This document shows, in pieces, positions 21,928 through 31,644 of a stretch of DNA of 64,000 bases; position 1 is the stretch's first letter; the number at the start of each line of letters is the position of its first letter. The notes below the pieces were generated by a model that was not told the origin of the DNA, searched no databases, and saw only the letters and a program-made list of their open reading frames with translations. The stretch comes from Fistulifera solaris (Eukaryota > Bacillariophyta > Bacillariophyceae > Naviculales > Stauroneidaceae). The stretch is from NCBI GenBank assembly GCA_030295235.1, contig AP026153.1:248001-312000 (forward strand). The letters run 5' to 3'. The translations under genes were made by a program, and so were the position numbers.

Positions 21928-22011
21928 ATAATAATCAATATATAATCAATATATTATCTGATCTTGGCAATACAACGTAGTTTTTCCTTTAACAGAAATT
22001 CCTTTTTTTCT

Positions 22012-22824
22012 TTATAATTCCGACCGCAGCGGGATCGTCATGGCACCTACCGCACCACCATCCACATTCAAAATCACACCCGTACACCATGATCCGGCGC
22101 GACTCGCAAAATACAAACAAGCTCCGGCCATATCGTCGGCATTCCCCAACCGTTGCAACGGAGTTTGCGACGCCAACGCTTCGTGATCGGCTCCCCACGA
22201 TTTCAAGCCGGCACTCATGCGACTGGGCACAAAACCTGGTGCTACACAATTAACTGTTATGTGCTGGGAAGCCAAATCGGAAGCGAATTTGCGCGTCAAG
22301 TTGTGAACGGCCGCCTTGGAGGCATCGTACGCGTGCGTCGGAGCATCTTGCGGCATGATTCCGACGACACTCCCGATGTTAATGACCCGCGCGGGATCTT
22401 CGAAAGTGGCGGCCTTTTGCAATAAAGGAATGCAAGCCCGTGTCAAATAAAAGAGTCCCTTGACATTCAAATCAAAGACTTTATCAAATCCCCAGCAGGT
22501 TTTCGAACGCCGTTCCAACGGTTCGCCCCATGATGTGCCCGCATTATTGATGAGGACGTGTAATTTTCCACCAAACAATGTATCGACATGTTGCACGAGT
22601 TGATCACATCCTGTAACAGTCGCAACATTGCTCGTCACATAATGACATGACAGTTTCGCTGCGGTTGCGCGACACGCATTTTCGTCACGGCTGGTGATCA
22701 ACACGTTGGCTCCGGCCGCGGCAAAGCCTTGCGCAATCATTTCTCCAATACCCCGAGACCCGCCCGTCACCAAAACATTCTTTCCTGTCACGGAAAAGAG
22801 AGATTGGATGGAAGTCGTCGTCAT
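22012..22824 (-). CDS. Short-chain dehydrogenase/reductase (SDR)
   Basis: NAD(P)H-dependent oxidoreductase of the classical SDR family. The Rossmann cofactor motif TGGSRGIG is at residues 20-27, NNAG at about 93-96, and the catalytic Ser (INIGSVVG) and Tyr-Lys pair (YDASK) are in the expected order. The C-terminal GVILNVDGGAVG is typical. The Arg after the second strand (TSRDENA) hints at NADP(H). The closest general resemblance is to 3-oxoacyl-ACP-reductase-like or RhlG-like SDRs; the substrate cannot be told. There is no plastid or mitochondrial presequence, so it is likely cytosolic. 270 residues, intact, single exon. Confidence 0.88.
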   Translation of the reverse strand: MTTTSIQSLFSVTGKNVLVTGGSRGIGEMIAQGFAAAGANVLITSRDENACRATAAKLSCHYVTSNVATVTGCDQLVQHVDTLFGGKLHVLINNAGTSWGEPLERRSKTCWGFDKVFDLNVKGLFYLTRACIPLLQKAATFEDPARVINIGSVVGIMPQDAPTHAYDASKAAVHNLTRKFASDLASQHITVNCVAPGFVPSRMSAGLKSWGADHEALASQTPLQRLGNADDMAGACLYFASRAGSWCTGVILNVDGGAVGAMTIPLRSEL

Positions 22825-23489
22825 GGTGGGCTTTTATGATGATGCAAACAAAAAAATGGCAATGAAGAACAATCGCACTTCGAAAGATCGCAAATAGCAT
22901 GGCGATCGTGACTGGAGTTTGTCGTCACTGACAACTTTCTGGTACCAGGTACTGTACTAAAATCATATACTACGAGTACCGCATTGACAACCCACGACCA
23001 CGACCCGTCGCCTATGGCAAAGTAAACTAGCTCCCATTGTTCCTTCACAGAAACATAGCCAATCATCCATGATGCTGCCTCCATTGTATCCAAGAAGATC
23101 TACATAACGAGTCGTAAGTGTCTTTTTCGGTATTACAAGAAGCGACAAGCAAAAGGTAAGATCAACATGTCCATCCATAATGAGACAGTACCCCCACGGG
23201 ATCTGCACACAACAATTGACTCTACAATTCATCATTCCCGAATCCATTCAAATCAATTAGGAATTCCTTTATTGCACAGCTTACTACGTACATTTGGAGC
23301 GACTCCGAGTGCACATTTGATTTGCGTCGGAAATCACAATCATCACCGAACCAACCTCGAGCTCATAAAAACGCGAAGCATTCATTTTGCATCACTTGTC
23401 GTCGCTTTTCTTCTCTTTCAACTTTTGGTAAGTTACTGGAAGCTGTCATTCGTTGCTTTCAAGATACGAAACTCATTTCTCTACAGACC
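22825..23489. other. Divergent promoter region SDR / Cys-rich gene, with 5'-UTR intron
   Basis: About 660 bp. A probable 59-bp 5'-UTR intron runs from 23428 (TTTTG|GTAAGTT) to 23486 (CTCTACAG), ending three bases before the ATG of the Cys-rich gene. A GGTACCAGGTAC word at 22941-22952 recurs in reverse at 50282-50293. Small ORFs here are not convincing. Confidence 0.5.
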
Positions 23490-24537
23490 ATGCGTTTCGT
23501 TTCTCCTCTTCTTTGGCTCGGCCTCGTGGCCACGGCGTGCTCCCAACGCACTCCGGTCTGTCGGGATCTCGGAAAAGGCGTCATTGATCAAGGATGTACC
23601 GAAGACTTTCCCACTTGTGTCTACCGCAACGGCGGACAAGTTGTCGGCGGCAACGCCGGGCAGCGCTGTGCGCTCTGCATCAACTCGCAGCAGCCGAACC
23701 ATGTCGATCAAGTCGCTCCCGACGAAGGTTGTGATGACGTGAACCGCGTCTGTGTCGGCAAACGTCAGTTGGCGGCGAATGTCGAAGGTACCGCCTGTGC
23801 CGTGTGCTTCAATTCCATCCCGACGTCGATTGATCCCAACGACATTGATGATGGTTGCCCGCCCACGACGCCGGTCTGTGTCAACGATGACGGTGAAAGT
23901 CCGGCCTTGTGGACTCCCGGTACGGACTGTGTGGCGAAATGCGTCGATACGAGTCTCACCGGTCCCGATAAAGGCGTAAGTTGCTGTGTTGTTGATTGCT
24001 GTTTACTTGCAAAGCGCGTCTCATTGGCGTTTTGTGTTTTCAAAGTGCCCCCGCCGATACCCCGTCTGCACGCTCGAGGACGGATCGGATCCGGGCTCGG
24101 AGAATCCCGGTACGATCTGTTCCGTGTGCTCTCCCGCCTCCTGTGACGACCAGGATCCTTGCACGGACGATTTCTGTGATCCGGAAGGTGGGTGCTTTTA
24201 CGTCGACAACGGCAGTTGTGGCAACACCTGCAACGTGGCGCTCGATTGGCAGTGCACCTTCCCCGTTCCGTTCTGTACGCAATTTGTTCCGGATGACGAG
24301 TTTTTCGCGTGCGTCTGTGATGTCGACACGGAAGGATCTCCATTCTGCTGGCGAGATGCCTTTTGCAGCGACCGTGCCGATTGCAGCTCGAACGACGATT
24401 GTGGACCCAACGAGAAATGTGCCTCGACCTGCTGCGGTACCAACAAGTGTTTGGAAGACTGTGCCTTGACCGACGACCGTCTCCGTCGCAAGTTGGACGG
24501 TCACCATCACTCGGAGAAGACCGCCACTGGCTTGTAG
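23490..24537 (+). CDS. Secreted cysteine-rich protein with CTDC-like repeat
   Basis: A 325-residue secreted or cell-surface protein. It begins with a signal peptide, MRFVSPLLWLGLVATACS. The mature part carries dozens of Cys in repeating modules such as GCTEDFPTCV, GQRCALC, EGCDDVNRVCV, GTACAVC, DGCPPTTPVCV and GTDCVAKC. A CDDQDPCTDDFCDPEGGC motif resembles the Dictyostelium extracellular-matrix CTDC repeat. The 70-bp intron 23976-24045 (GTAAGT..AAAG) joins exons in phase 0. The C-terminus is basic and His-rich (RLRRKLDGHHHSEK). A 5'-UTR intron precedes the ATG. The frame is intact. Role unknown; an extracellular matrix or frustule-associated protein is one possibility. Confidence 0.78.
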
Positions 24538-25169
24538 AACTCTTCTCCTCTAGCTGCAGCACGACGAATGATGCCTTCATCTAAATGGAATACGCATACA
24601 CACGGTAGAGACCGCATCCAGATCAAAGTATCGCTCGTGCCTTTAGAGTATTACATATTAGATTGATCTATCAATACAAAACGAACTTCATTATTTGTAG
24701 TGTACTTGCGCATCGCATCACTTATTATTGTTCGACAGCGCAGGGTGCAGGGCGCAGCGCATCGCATTACATTTTCGAAATGAGGCAGTGGTGTAAAATT
24801 ATGATTACAAGTGTTACATCTACCACGGAGGCTTCCCCGTCTGTACTACACTCGGTTATTTCGTTTTTGCAAAAATCAAGGGTTCGTGACTGAATCCAAT
24901 CGCGAAAAAAGTCATCTACACGTTTACCGATAGTGAAATTATAAAGTGCGCAGAGTTTTTACTCTGGTTAACATAGTACAAAGTAGTCACCCCTTCCGTC
25001 GTCGTTCGTTGCGGTCCTCCTTTCATTTTTGTCCCTTCGATCGACGATGGATGGAGGACGAAAGAGATTTTTCATTTTCATCGATAAGAGGATAATCTCT
25101 TGTCGGCTTCTCGGGTGTGTGTAGCATTATCTTTCATCTATCGACACGCGACCTAAAGTTCACTTTAAC
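24538..25169. other. Intergenic, tandem plus-strand genes
   Basis: About 630 bp. It contains an imperfect GCAGGGTGCAGGGCGCAGCG repeat near 24740 and pyrimidine-rich sequence before the next start. No gene is supported. Confidence 0.4.
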
Positions 25170-26297
25170 ATGGATGCCGTAGTTCAGTTCATAAGGAATG
25201 GCCTCTGTTGCATCAAGGATTTAGGACTCCTCAAAGATACCTTTCTCTATGATCCATCGATTACAGCACAGTATTACAAGTTCCCTGAACCTCTCAACAA
25301 AACGACTCCTCTCGAAGTTTTTATCGCCATCACTCAATTCTACGCCTTTTGGTTCACTGCCAAAGGCGGATTGAATCTCATGTTCTCCAGTTACGGGAAA
25401 ATCAAACGCATCGAACGACTCATGGAAAGTCGTCCTCCGGTCAAGACGGATGCCGATCGGTTGATTAACGCATCGCTCGTCAAAGAGGGCATGCACTCTA
25501 TTCGCAGCATGTTTGTTGGTTTTTTGCTATTCTTTCTCGGTTCTGCATTCTTCTGGCTCTTTGCCAATTCGTTCCATGTCACGGAAGCGGGATGGATTGG
25601 CGGAGTGGCGGGCTTGATTCATGCCTTGACCGTCGCGGAAATCGCGTTGGTGCCGCTTCTATATTATATGTACAAGGATGGGTTCGAACATTTGGCCAAA
25701 GCGACTCGATTGGAGCATTTGGCGGAGACACTGCGGACGAATGCTTTGAAGAGTGGAGCCGATCTTGGATTGAGCAGCATTGAACAAATTGCGAATTGGG
25801 CTCCGTTTTGGGGGACGGGCGTCAGTCCGTATGCATCAGCTGCTAGCAATGAAGCAAAACTGATGGCCCAGGAAACCGATTACATCAATGATACCATTCG
25901 AAAATTAACAGAAAAACCAAAAGCCGATGACAAGATGGCCAAAGCCAAGAAGCAAGAATACTTGAGCGAACAAGCAGACGAATTGATCCGAACGGCTCGC
26001 GTCACACGCATGGAAGGATACCGAGAATTTCTGTACCTAGTCATCAATTCCATTGCGTTTTACGGATATTTGATGGCAATCTTTGGTTTTCATTTCCCGG
26101 ATGAGGAAAAGCAACCAATGTGGCTTCGTCAGGCCATGGGCAACTATTCCAATGCCGAAGCCGATTGGTATGGGAATTTCGCAGGTGACTTTATGTGGAC
26201 CGTTGAGCCCGTTATCATCTTGACATCGCCTTTCTTCTTGAATCGTTTACGAAGAGCATCCACGGTATCGGTGGATAAGAAGAAAAAAATTGAATAA
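25170..26297 (+). CDS. Orphan multi-pass membrane protein
   Basis: A 375-residue product without a recognised domain. Hydrophobic segments are at about residues 50-70 (EVFIAITQFYAFWF), 115-135 (FVGFLLFFLGSAFFWLFA), 143-165 (GGVAGLIHALTVAEIALVPL), 290-310 (FLYLVINSIAFYGYLMAIFG) and 350-365 (VEPVIILTSPFFL). Between them is a long, charged, helical segment with a Lys-rich stretch (TEKPKADDKMAKAKKQEY). The C-terminus is basic (DKKKKIE). The ATG is at 25170; the frame is intact and intronless. It converges on the channel gene downstream. It may belong to a diatom-restricted family, but that needs a search. Confidence 0.75.
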   Translation: MDAVVQFIRNGLCCIKDLGLLKDTFLYDPSITAQYYKFPEPLNKTTPLEVFIAITQFYAFWFTAKGGLNLMFSSYGKIKRIERLMESRPPVKTDADRLINASLVKEGMHSIRSMFVGFLLFFLGSAFFWLFANSFHVTEAGWIGGVAGLIHALTVAEIALVPLLYYMYKDGFEHLAKATRLEHLAETLRTNALKSGADLGLSSIEQIANWAPFWGTGVSPYASAASNEAKLMAQETDYINDTIRKLTEKPKADDKMAKAKKQEYLSEQADELIRTARVTRMEGYREFLYLVINSIAFYGYLMAIFGFHFPDEEKQPMWLRQAMGNYSNAEADWYGNFAGDFMWTVEPVIILTSPFFLNRLRRASTVSVDKKKKIE

Positions 26298-26631
26298 GGA
26301 ATATGTCGTGTGTTAGTAGTCCGCTTGTCAGATTTCCATCTCCTTGCTTCCTTGCTTTTGTGGCCAAACCTCGTCTTATATCGTGCAGATGAGACGACAG
26401 AGACAAGTATAATCGGTAAATAGATATGCATCTCATCACTTTAATCAATATTCACATTTACTTCCAAGCACCCAGATGCAACAACGACTTCGCTTTTAGC
26501 TGTCTTCAGTATACAAACGTCACTTCCCTAAATTAAACTCTTTAGAAAATGCGCTTCAAAATTTACTATCACGTGGTGAAATTGAACCTATGCTCTTCGC
26601 TTGGAGACGTGAAGACATGTAGAGAATCATC
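26298..26631. other. Intergenic between convergent genes
   Basis: About 330 bp of shared 3'-flank, AT-rich. Nothing else is seen. Confidence 0.4.
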
Positions 26632-28283
26632 CTACAACTTCGGCATCCCCAAGGATGATGGGAAATTGTGTTGGGTCCTTTCTCGATCGAAAACTAGATC
26701 TTGTCCCTGACAGACGTTGGCAAGCTTTGTGATTGCAGCAATTAATTTTGTCTGATTTTCCTTCATTTCTTGGAGCTCCAAAGTGAGCTCATTGATTCGT
26801 TTCTGAGCTTCCATCCACTTATCGTTCAATCTTTCAGATTCATCATTGTCTAAACCCAGACCATGCTGCTCTAGATGTTTCATTTCTTCCAAGTACTCTT
26901 CTTCCTCTTGCCGTATTTTCTTGTCAATGATTGATACGGCATCGCAGACAACGGCGACGATCAAGTTGAACACGATAAACCCAGTGATGGAGATAAAACT
27001 ACAAAAAATCATCCCAGCCCATTCGTAATAGTCCATAACCTCTCTTGCCGTTTCTGACCATTCCAACGTCATCAACTGCATGCACGTCAGTAAGGCATTC
27101 GGCAATGTGTTGAAATAGTTTGTGGAAAGCTGCAAATCTCCAAAGAGTTCGACAAATAGAACAGCGTAGATGTAAAACACCAGGACGAGCATCGAAGTAA
27201 TGGCATAAATCCGGGGTAGCACTTCCCCCAACGCCATGAGCAAGCTCTTTAACGCCACCATTCGAGTAATCAAGCGTAACGCACGGAAAACTCGAAAGGC
27301 TCGGATGACTTGCAATGACTCCAGCGTCCAGCTGATCACGACAATGACAAAATCGAACACCAACCATCTGTCTCGGAATAAAGAGGGACCGCGGTACGTC
27401 AGCTGTAAAGCCGACTCGATGGTAAAAATGGCGAGAAAGACTTTGTCCGCAATATCAAATGCCATATTTGTGTTTGCATCATTGGTGACAAAGTCAAATG
27501 TAGCGACGCCCATCATTATCGCATTGATAACGATGAGAGTAATAATGAAAAATTGCACACGCGGATCTTCTACGAGTTCGCCGCACATTAAACGAATTCG
27601 TCTCATGGGTGCATCCTTGGGCAGCGTATCGTCCAGATCAGGCTTTCTCCATGTTTTCCGATCGTGACTTAGTTCACCAACTTGCAATGGCCGAAAATGT
27701 GGATGCATCGCTGCTTGAACCACAAGATCTTTTCTTCTTTTCCATTTCTATATTCTGCATCAACAATCGCAGTTTCTGTTTACTTTTGAACTTGGAGGAC
27801 TCAACATTGTCCTCTGTGTCTGATCGTCCCGATAAATCCGCGGAACTCCATCCACCCATAAATGAACCTGCCGACGAATGTTTGATCAATGTACGCGACG
27901 ATTTCTGCAAGTCTTGACTAATCATTTGATCACCAAGTGTAAACCTGCGTTTGTTCGGGCTGGACATGAACCGCGGATGACTGCGCAATAGTTCGAGTCT
28001 GATGTCGCTCCCTCCGTCGCTTGGTTTGCTGGGATGAATTCAGGGAGCGTGTTGAAGACAGAGAATCTTCCGTTACTACGGGCGGCATAGCTTCCCGCGT
28101 ATCAGCAAATCGAGACAGAGACGAATCTGTGTTGGTATAGGAAACCGTTCGAGAGCTTTGCGGCGATTTACTGTAATTTCTGCTCATGGGTTTACGCACT
28201 GCTTCTTCTATTGTAATAGATTCGTTAAATATTGAGGGCATATTGGGATCCTGTGCAGGATGTTTTGCTGTTTTTTCTCTCAT
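26632..28283 (-). CDS. Single-domain voltage-gated cation channel (EukCat/BacNav-like)
   Basis: Predicted plasma-membrane channel with one six-TM domain that would assemble as a tetramer. The N-terminal ~220 residues are Ser/Arg-rich and cytosolic. S1 is VQFFIITLIVINAIMMGV and S3 contains WLVFDFVIVVISWTL. The S4 sensor VIRAFRVFRALRLITRM has Arg at every third position. S5 follows, then the pore segment LTCMQLMTLEWSETAREV and S6 FCSFISITGFIVFNLIVAVV. A long C-terminal coiled coil comes last. The filter TLEWS lacks the residue that normally separates E and W in TxExW filters. Two frame breaks in the N-terminal part are bridged, at CCC (28010-28012) and TTTT (27730-27733), each one base too long. 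The start ATG is at 28281-28283. Ion selectivity is not predictable with confidence. Confidence 0.82.
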
Positions 28284-28911
28284 TGTTGTAAATGTATTTG
28301 CAGATTGCTTAACAAATCCAATTCACAAAATTCGACGAAACCTCGGGAAAAGCGGATCCTGGAAGACGTCGGCCCCTCTCTATTTAGTCTTAATTTTCAA
28401 AATCAATCACTGCTTCCTTATTAACGAAGGGTAGAAGTAAATTGATCAAGAAACGAAGGTCATGCATATAACAATATGCACGGTTGTACCAGTAGCAGGT
28501 ACAGTAGCTGAGGGCAGTCGGTCGTGGCAGTTTTACTTCAGCGTTTATCGCGAGATTTTATTTTTTCCCGTCTTCCACATTTGTACTATTTACTATCGCA
28601 TTATAGTACTGCAACTTCTGAGTTCAGTGCCGTTTATCGGTAATTTCGTTTTTCATTTAAGTGACTAAGTCACGGAAAGACAGAAATGGGCCCTTTGTTT
28701 TTGTAGTAAGCAAACGTCAAAATTGATGCCGGACGACAGACGCACATTTTACAAATGGAAAGCCAAGAAAAAAAAAAAAAGAAAACAAAGAACACGACAA
28801 AACCGCACCTTATTCGAAATTGGCGACTGGGTTTACTGCCATGCAAAGAACATCTATTTCTGAGGTCTAAAATAGAAAGCTCCAATAATACAAAAATTCG
28901 CATGAGAAGAC
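28284..28911. other. Divergent promoter region channel / PDCD2
   Basis: About 630 bp between diverging starts. It contains a 12-base A run (28768-28779). No gene is supported. Confidence 0.4.
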
Positions 28912-30252
28912 ATGACAGCTCCGACCGTGCAATTGGGATTTTGTATACCCATTGAAGATGACGAACAATTGCAAGAGGTAGCCCATCGATCGGCGGATTA
29001 TACGCTTTGGGATGGTGGTCAAGTTGGAGGGAAACCTAGTTGGCTTAATCCACAGCACATTCCGAACTCAATTCCGTGTTTGAACTGCTCTTCTTCTTCG
29101 ATGAAATTTGTGACTCAATTGTACGCACCGGTTGATTTTCCAGACGACGATCGCGCCTTCCATCGTTCTCTGTATCTTTTCGCATGTGCCACCTGTCTGC
29201 AAAACAAGAACCACGTAAATAAAGGAGTTCGTATTCTCCGCGCTCAGCTTCCTGCAAACAACGACTATTTTCCGAATATGGAAAACAAAAATAGCGTTGA
29301 AGTGGAAGAAGTCAACTGGCAGCAACACACACCCGATGCTTGGAACGTCAACCTATGCGCTCTTTGCGGTGTCAAGGGGAAAGGAAAATGCCCATTACAG
29401 CAACTTTATTTTTGCGGAAGTGAACATCAAAAAGAATACAAGAGGCGCGGCGACCGATCCATCTTGCCCTTGTCACAATTGGTGGTCGAAGAGGAGCCCC
29501 CTGTAGCGAAGGACACAACAAAGAGTCGGAAACAGTTATTTTCGAATGTTTCTGAGGAGAACCATGACGAAAATGGAAGTGAGGATGACGAAAATGATGA
29601 TGATGGCGACGAAAAACAGGTAGAGGCTGGCTTCGACGGTGCGAACGGGGAGCCAGGTGAAGACGAGGACTTGGAGCAAGAAGATCTGAACGAAATGATT
29701 GGTGCTGCAACGAATTTGGTTAGTCAAGACCCCATCACGATGAAGTTTTATCAGCGCATTCAAGAACGACCATCCGTTCGAGACCAATGTCTGCGGTATA
29801 CTAGATGGTCGAGCATGGAGCCCTTATGGATTCAGGAACAGTATCGCCCGACATCCATTCCTGCCTGCGAGCATTGTGGTGCGGAACGAAAATTCGAGTT
29901 TCAACTTATGCCTCAAATGCTGCATTACTTGATGACTCTGAAAGAGGATACCGATAAAGATGGGAAGGCGGCGGAAGACAAGTACGCCCAAGTAAAAGAG
30001 GCATTAGAACAAACCGAGTCTTGGGTACAGCAGGCTCCTCCTGAACGCATTCCACCTGCTTTAATGGATGCCCGAGATTCAGCGATCGAACGTGTACAGA
30101 AGGAACTATTGAAAGACGTCTCGCAACAGGATTTGGATTGGGGTGTTGTGGCTGTATATACTTGTACACAAAGCTGTAACAAAACCTCCCTGGATAATCT
30201 GGGTGCGTACAGCGAGGAATTTGCTTGGGTACAGCCCTCGCTGGATAGTTAA
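28912..30252 (+). CDS. PDCD2 / TSR4-family ribosome assembly protein
   Basis: Member of the PDCD2/Tsr4 family; in yeast and animals these act as dedicated chaperones for ribosomal protein uS5 (RPS2) in 40S maturation. The N-terminal half has GGKPSWLNPQHIP and Cys pairs (IPCLNC, CATC, LCALCGVKGKGKC, YFCGSEHQ) typical of the family. An acidic linker (about residues 205-260) follows. The C-terminal PDCD2 domain contains KFYQRIQERPSVRDQCLRY, IPACEHCGAERKFEFQLMPQ, then DWGVVAVYTCTQSC and AYSEEFAWVQ. The 446-residue frame is intact and intronless. Confidence 0.9.
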   Translation: MTAPTVQLGFCIPIEDDEQLQEVAHRSADYTLWDGGQVGGKPSWLNPQHIPNSIPCLNCSSSSMKFVTQLYAPVDFPDDDRAFHRSLYLFACATCLQNKNHVNKGVRILRAQLPANNDYFPNMENKNSVEVEEVNWQQHTPDAWNVNLCALCGVKGKGKCPLQQLYFCGSEHQKEYKRRGDRSILPLSQLVVEEEPPVAKDTTKSRKQLFSNVSEENHDENGSEDDENDDDGDEKQVEAGFDGANGEPGEDEDLEQEDLNEMIGAATNLVSQDPITMKFYQRIQERPSVRDQCLRYTRWSSMEPLWIQEQYRPTSIPACEHCGAERKFEFQLMPQMLHYLMTLKEDTDKDGKAAEDKYAQVKEALEQTESWVQQAPPERIPPALMDARDSAIERVQKELLKDVSQQDLDWGVVAVYTCTQSCNKTSLDNLGAYSEEFAWVQPSLDS

Positions 30253-30556
30253 CGAAATAGGTAATTTTCCGATTGAATGAGGAACGATATACGCATTTGA
30301 TGAACGATACAAAATGCCGACAAGTATACAACATGATCGCAAATGCGTCACTCTGAGAAGTATTCAGACATTTTCTTCGATGACCTGAACAGATCTGAAT
30401 GAGACATAGAGCTTTCTCGTGACAAAACACCGAATGATTAATTGTTGCATCCAGAATTCAACTTTTTCTGTTATGTATAGGAGCTTAGCGTCGATGAGAA
30501 TTCTCCATCCCACCGCCATTATTATGTTTCGTTTGTCATACAAACGTCATTACTAT
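30253..30556. other. Intergenic between convergent genes
   Basis: About 300 bp of AT-rich 3'-flank between PDCD2 and the small plastid gene. Nothing specific is seen. Confidence 0.4.
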
Positions 30557-30794
30557 TTACTCGTCTTGGGCAGCGACAGGCTCCTTTTCCTCCTTTTTTC
30601 TCTTCCTCCTTGCTTTCGTCATCTCCGCTCATGAACTTGGCAATGACTTCACGTGTCAAAGCCAAATCCTCCTCATGGTCCTTGGCGGCCTTGGTGGCTT
30701 GCAGGGACACGATGGAAACACCCGCTGGACGAACGACTGTGAAGGCGGAGGCCGACGATACGGCAGCGATGAGAAGGATTTGTGAGAGCTTCAT
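30557..30794 (-). CDS. Small predicted plastid protein, function unknown
   Basis: About 78-79 residues. It starts with a textbook diatom bipartite presequence: MKLSQILLIAAVSSASAF|TVVRPA. The mature part is short, Lys/Glu-rich and helical (DLALTREVIAKFMSGDDESK). As written the frame runs on to 30522 with an unlikely Cys/Arg-rich end. Shortening the T run at 30594-30599 by one base gives instead an acidic tail ending PVAAQDE at 30557, which suits the composition better. No homologue is recognised. Confidence 0.6.
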
Positions 30795-31644
30795 AATGAA
30801 TAATATTGAATGATTATTGTTGTCAACACGATCTAAAAGTCGATTTGATTTGGAGGGGAAAGATCTCGTCGTTCTCGATCACCGCGTCTCTCAATTGTCG
30901 CCAACGCTGTTGGGTCTTTTCGGTTGCGTCGCAAAAGCGAGTGACGGTCCGTTCGTGGCTCATTGACGTACGTCATCGAGGCGGGTCAAGGACAGAAAAT
31001 GCACGGCGGACAGGCGGACATCTGATTACGTCGTACTCAGGAATGAACAAAACGGAGCGCATAAATTAATCGGTCCCGTGTTTCTTTACTGTAGTGTTCT
31101 GCGTTCTGCACGTATTACTTTGTACAAAATGGACGATGACCGAGAACAATGACCGCCAAACGCCAAAGTGACCAGCGTGACTGGCCAAGAAATTCAGGAC
31201 TGAAGAATTTTGTGTCATGTCGTCCTGTATGTATCTTCTGTTGAGTAGCCATGACGCCTAAGCGTTTTCCGTTCATGCGTTTCTCCGATATTTCTCCGGT
31301 GTATTCTGATTGCTTAGTGTACTACGTAACGTACTAAGAACTTAAAGACATTCATAAATGACTATCCACAATTTTCTTTCTGTATATTGTATTCTACGTA
31401 TTGACTTCTCTAAATACATTTAGAATTTAGACTCACATAGACTAGATTGGACAAATTATTGACGAAATGAAAATTCAAAGGTGTCTTTATTTGGGAAACT
31501 ACACTATACATTTATATTTACTACAAAGTACGGAGTATAGTCTAGTGTTTACTATGCTGAAACCCTCGATTTATTTCATTACTACGTAAGAGAAAGAAGA
31601 CTGGATTTTCCGGCTTTTCGGACGAGAAAAAAACACGAATATAC
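30795..31644. other. Divergent intergenic region with CRE-type palindrome
   Basis: About 850 bp. A 12-base palindrome TGACGTACGTCA lies at 30964-30975, and a near-perfect inverted repeat (CTTAGTGTAC / GTACTAAG) at 31313-31338. The right half is very AT-rich, with TACGGAGTA words. No gene is supported. Confidence 0.45.
30964..30975. promoter_or_regulatory. Paired CRE half-sites TGACGT-ACGTCA
   Basis: Perfect 12-base palindrome made of two back-to-back TGACGT half-sites, 170 bp upstream of the small plastid gene. TGACGT is the core of the CO2/cAMP-responsive elements known from Phaeodactylum. That it regulates this plastid gene is inference. Confidence 0.4.
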
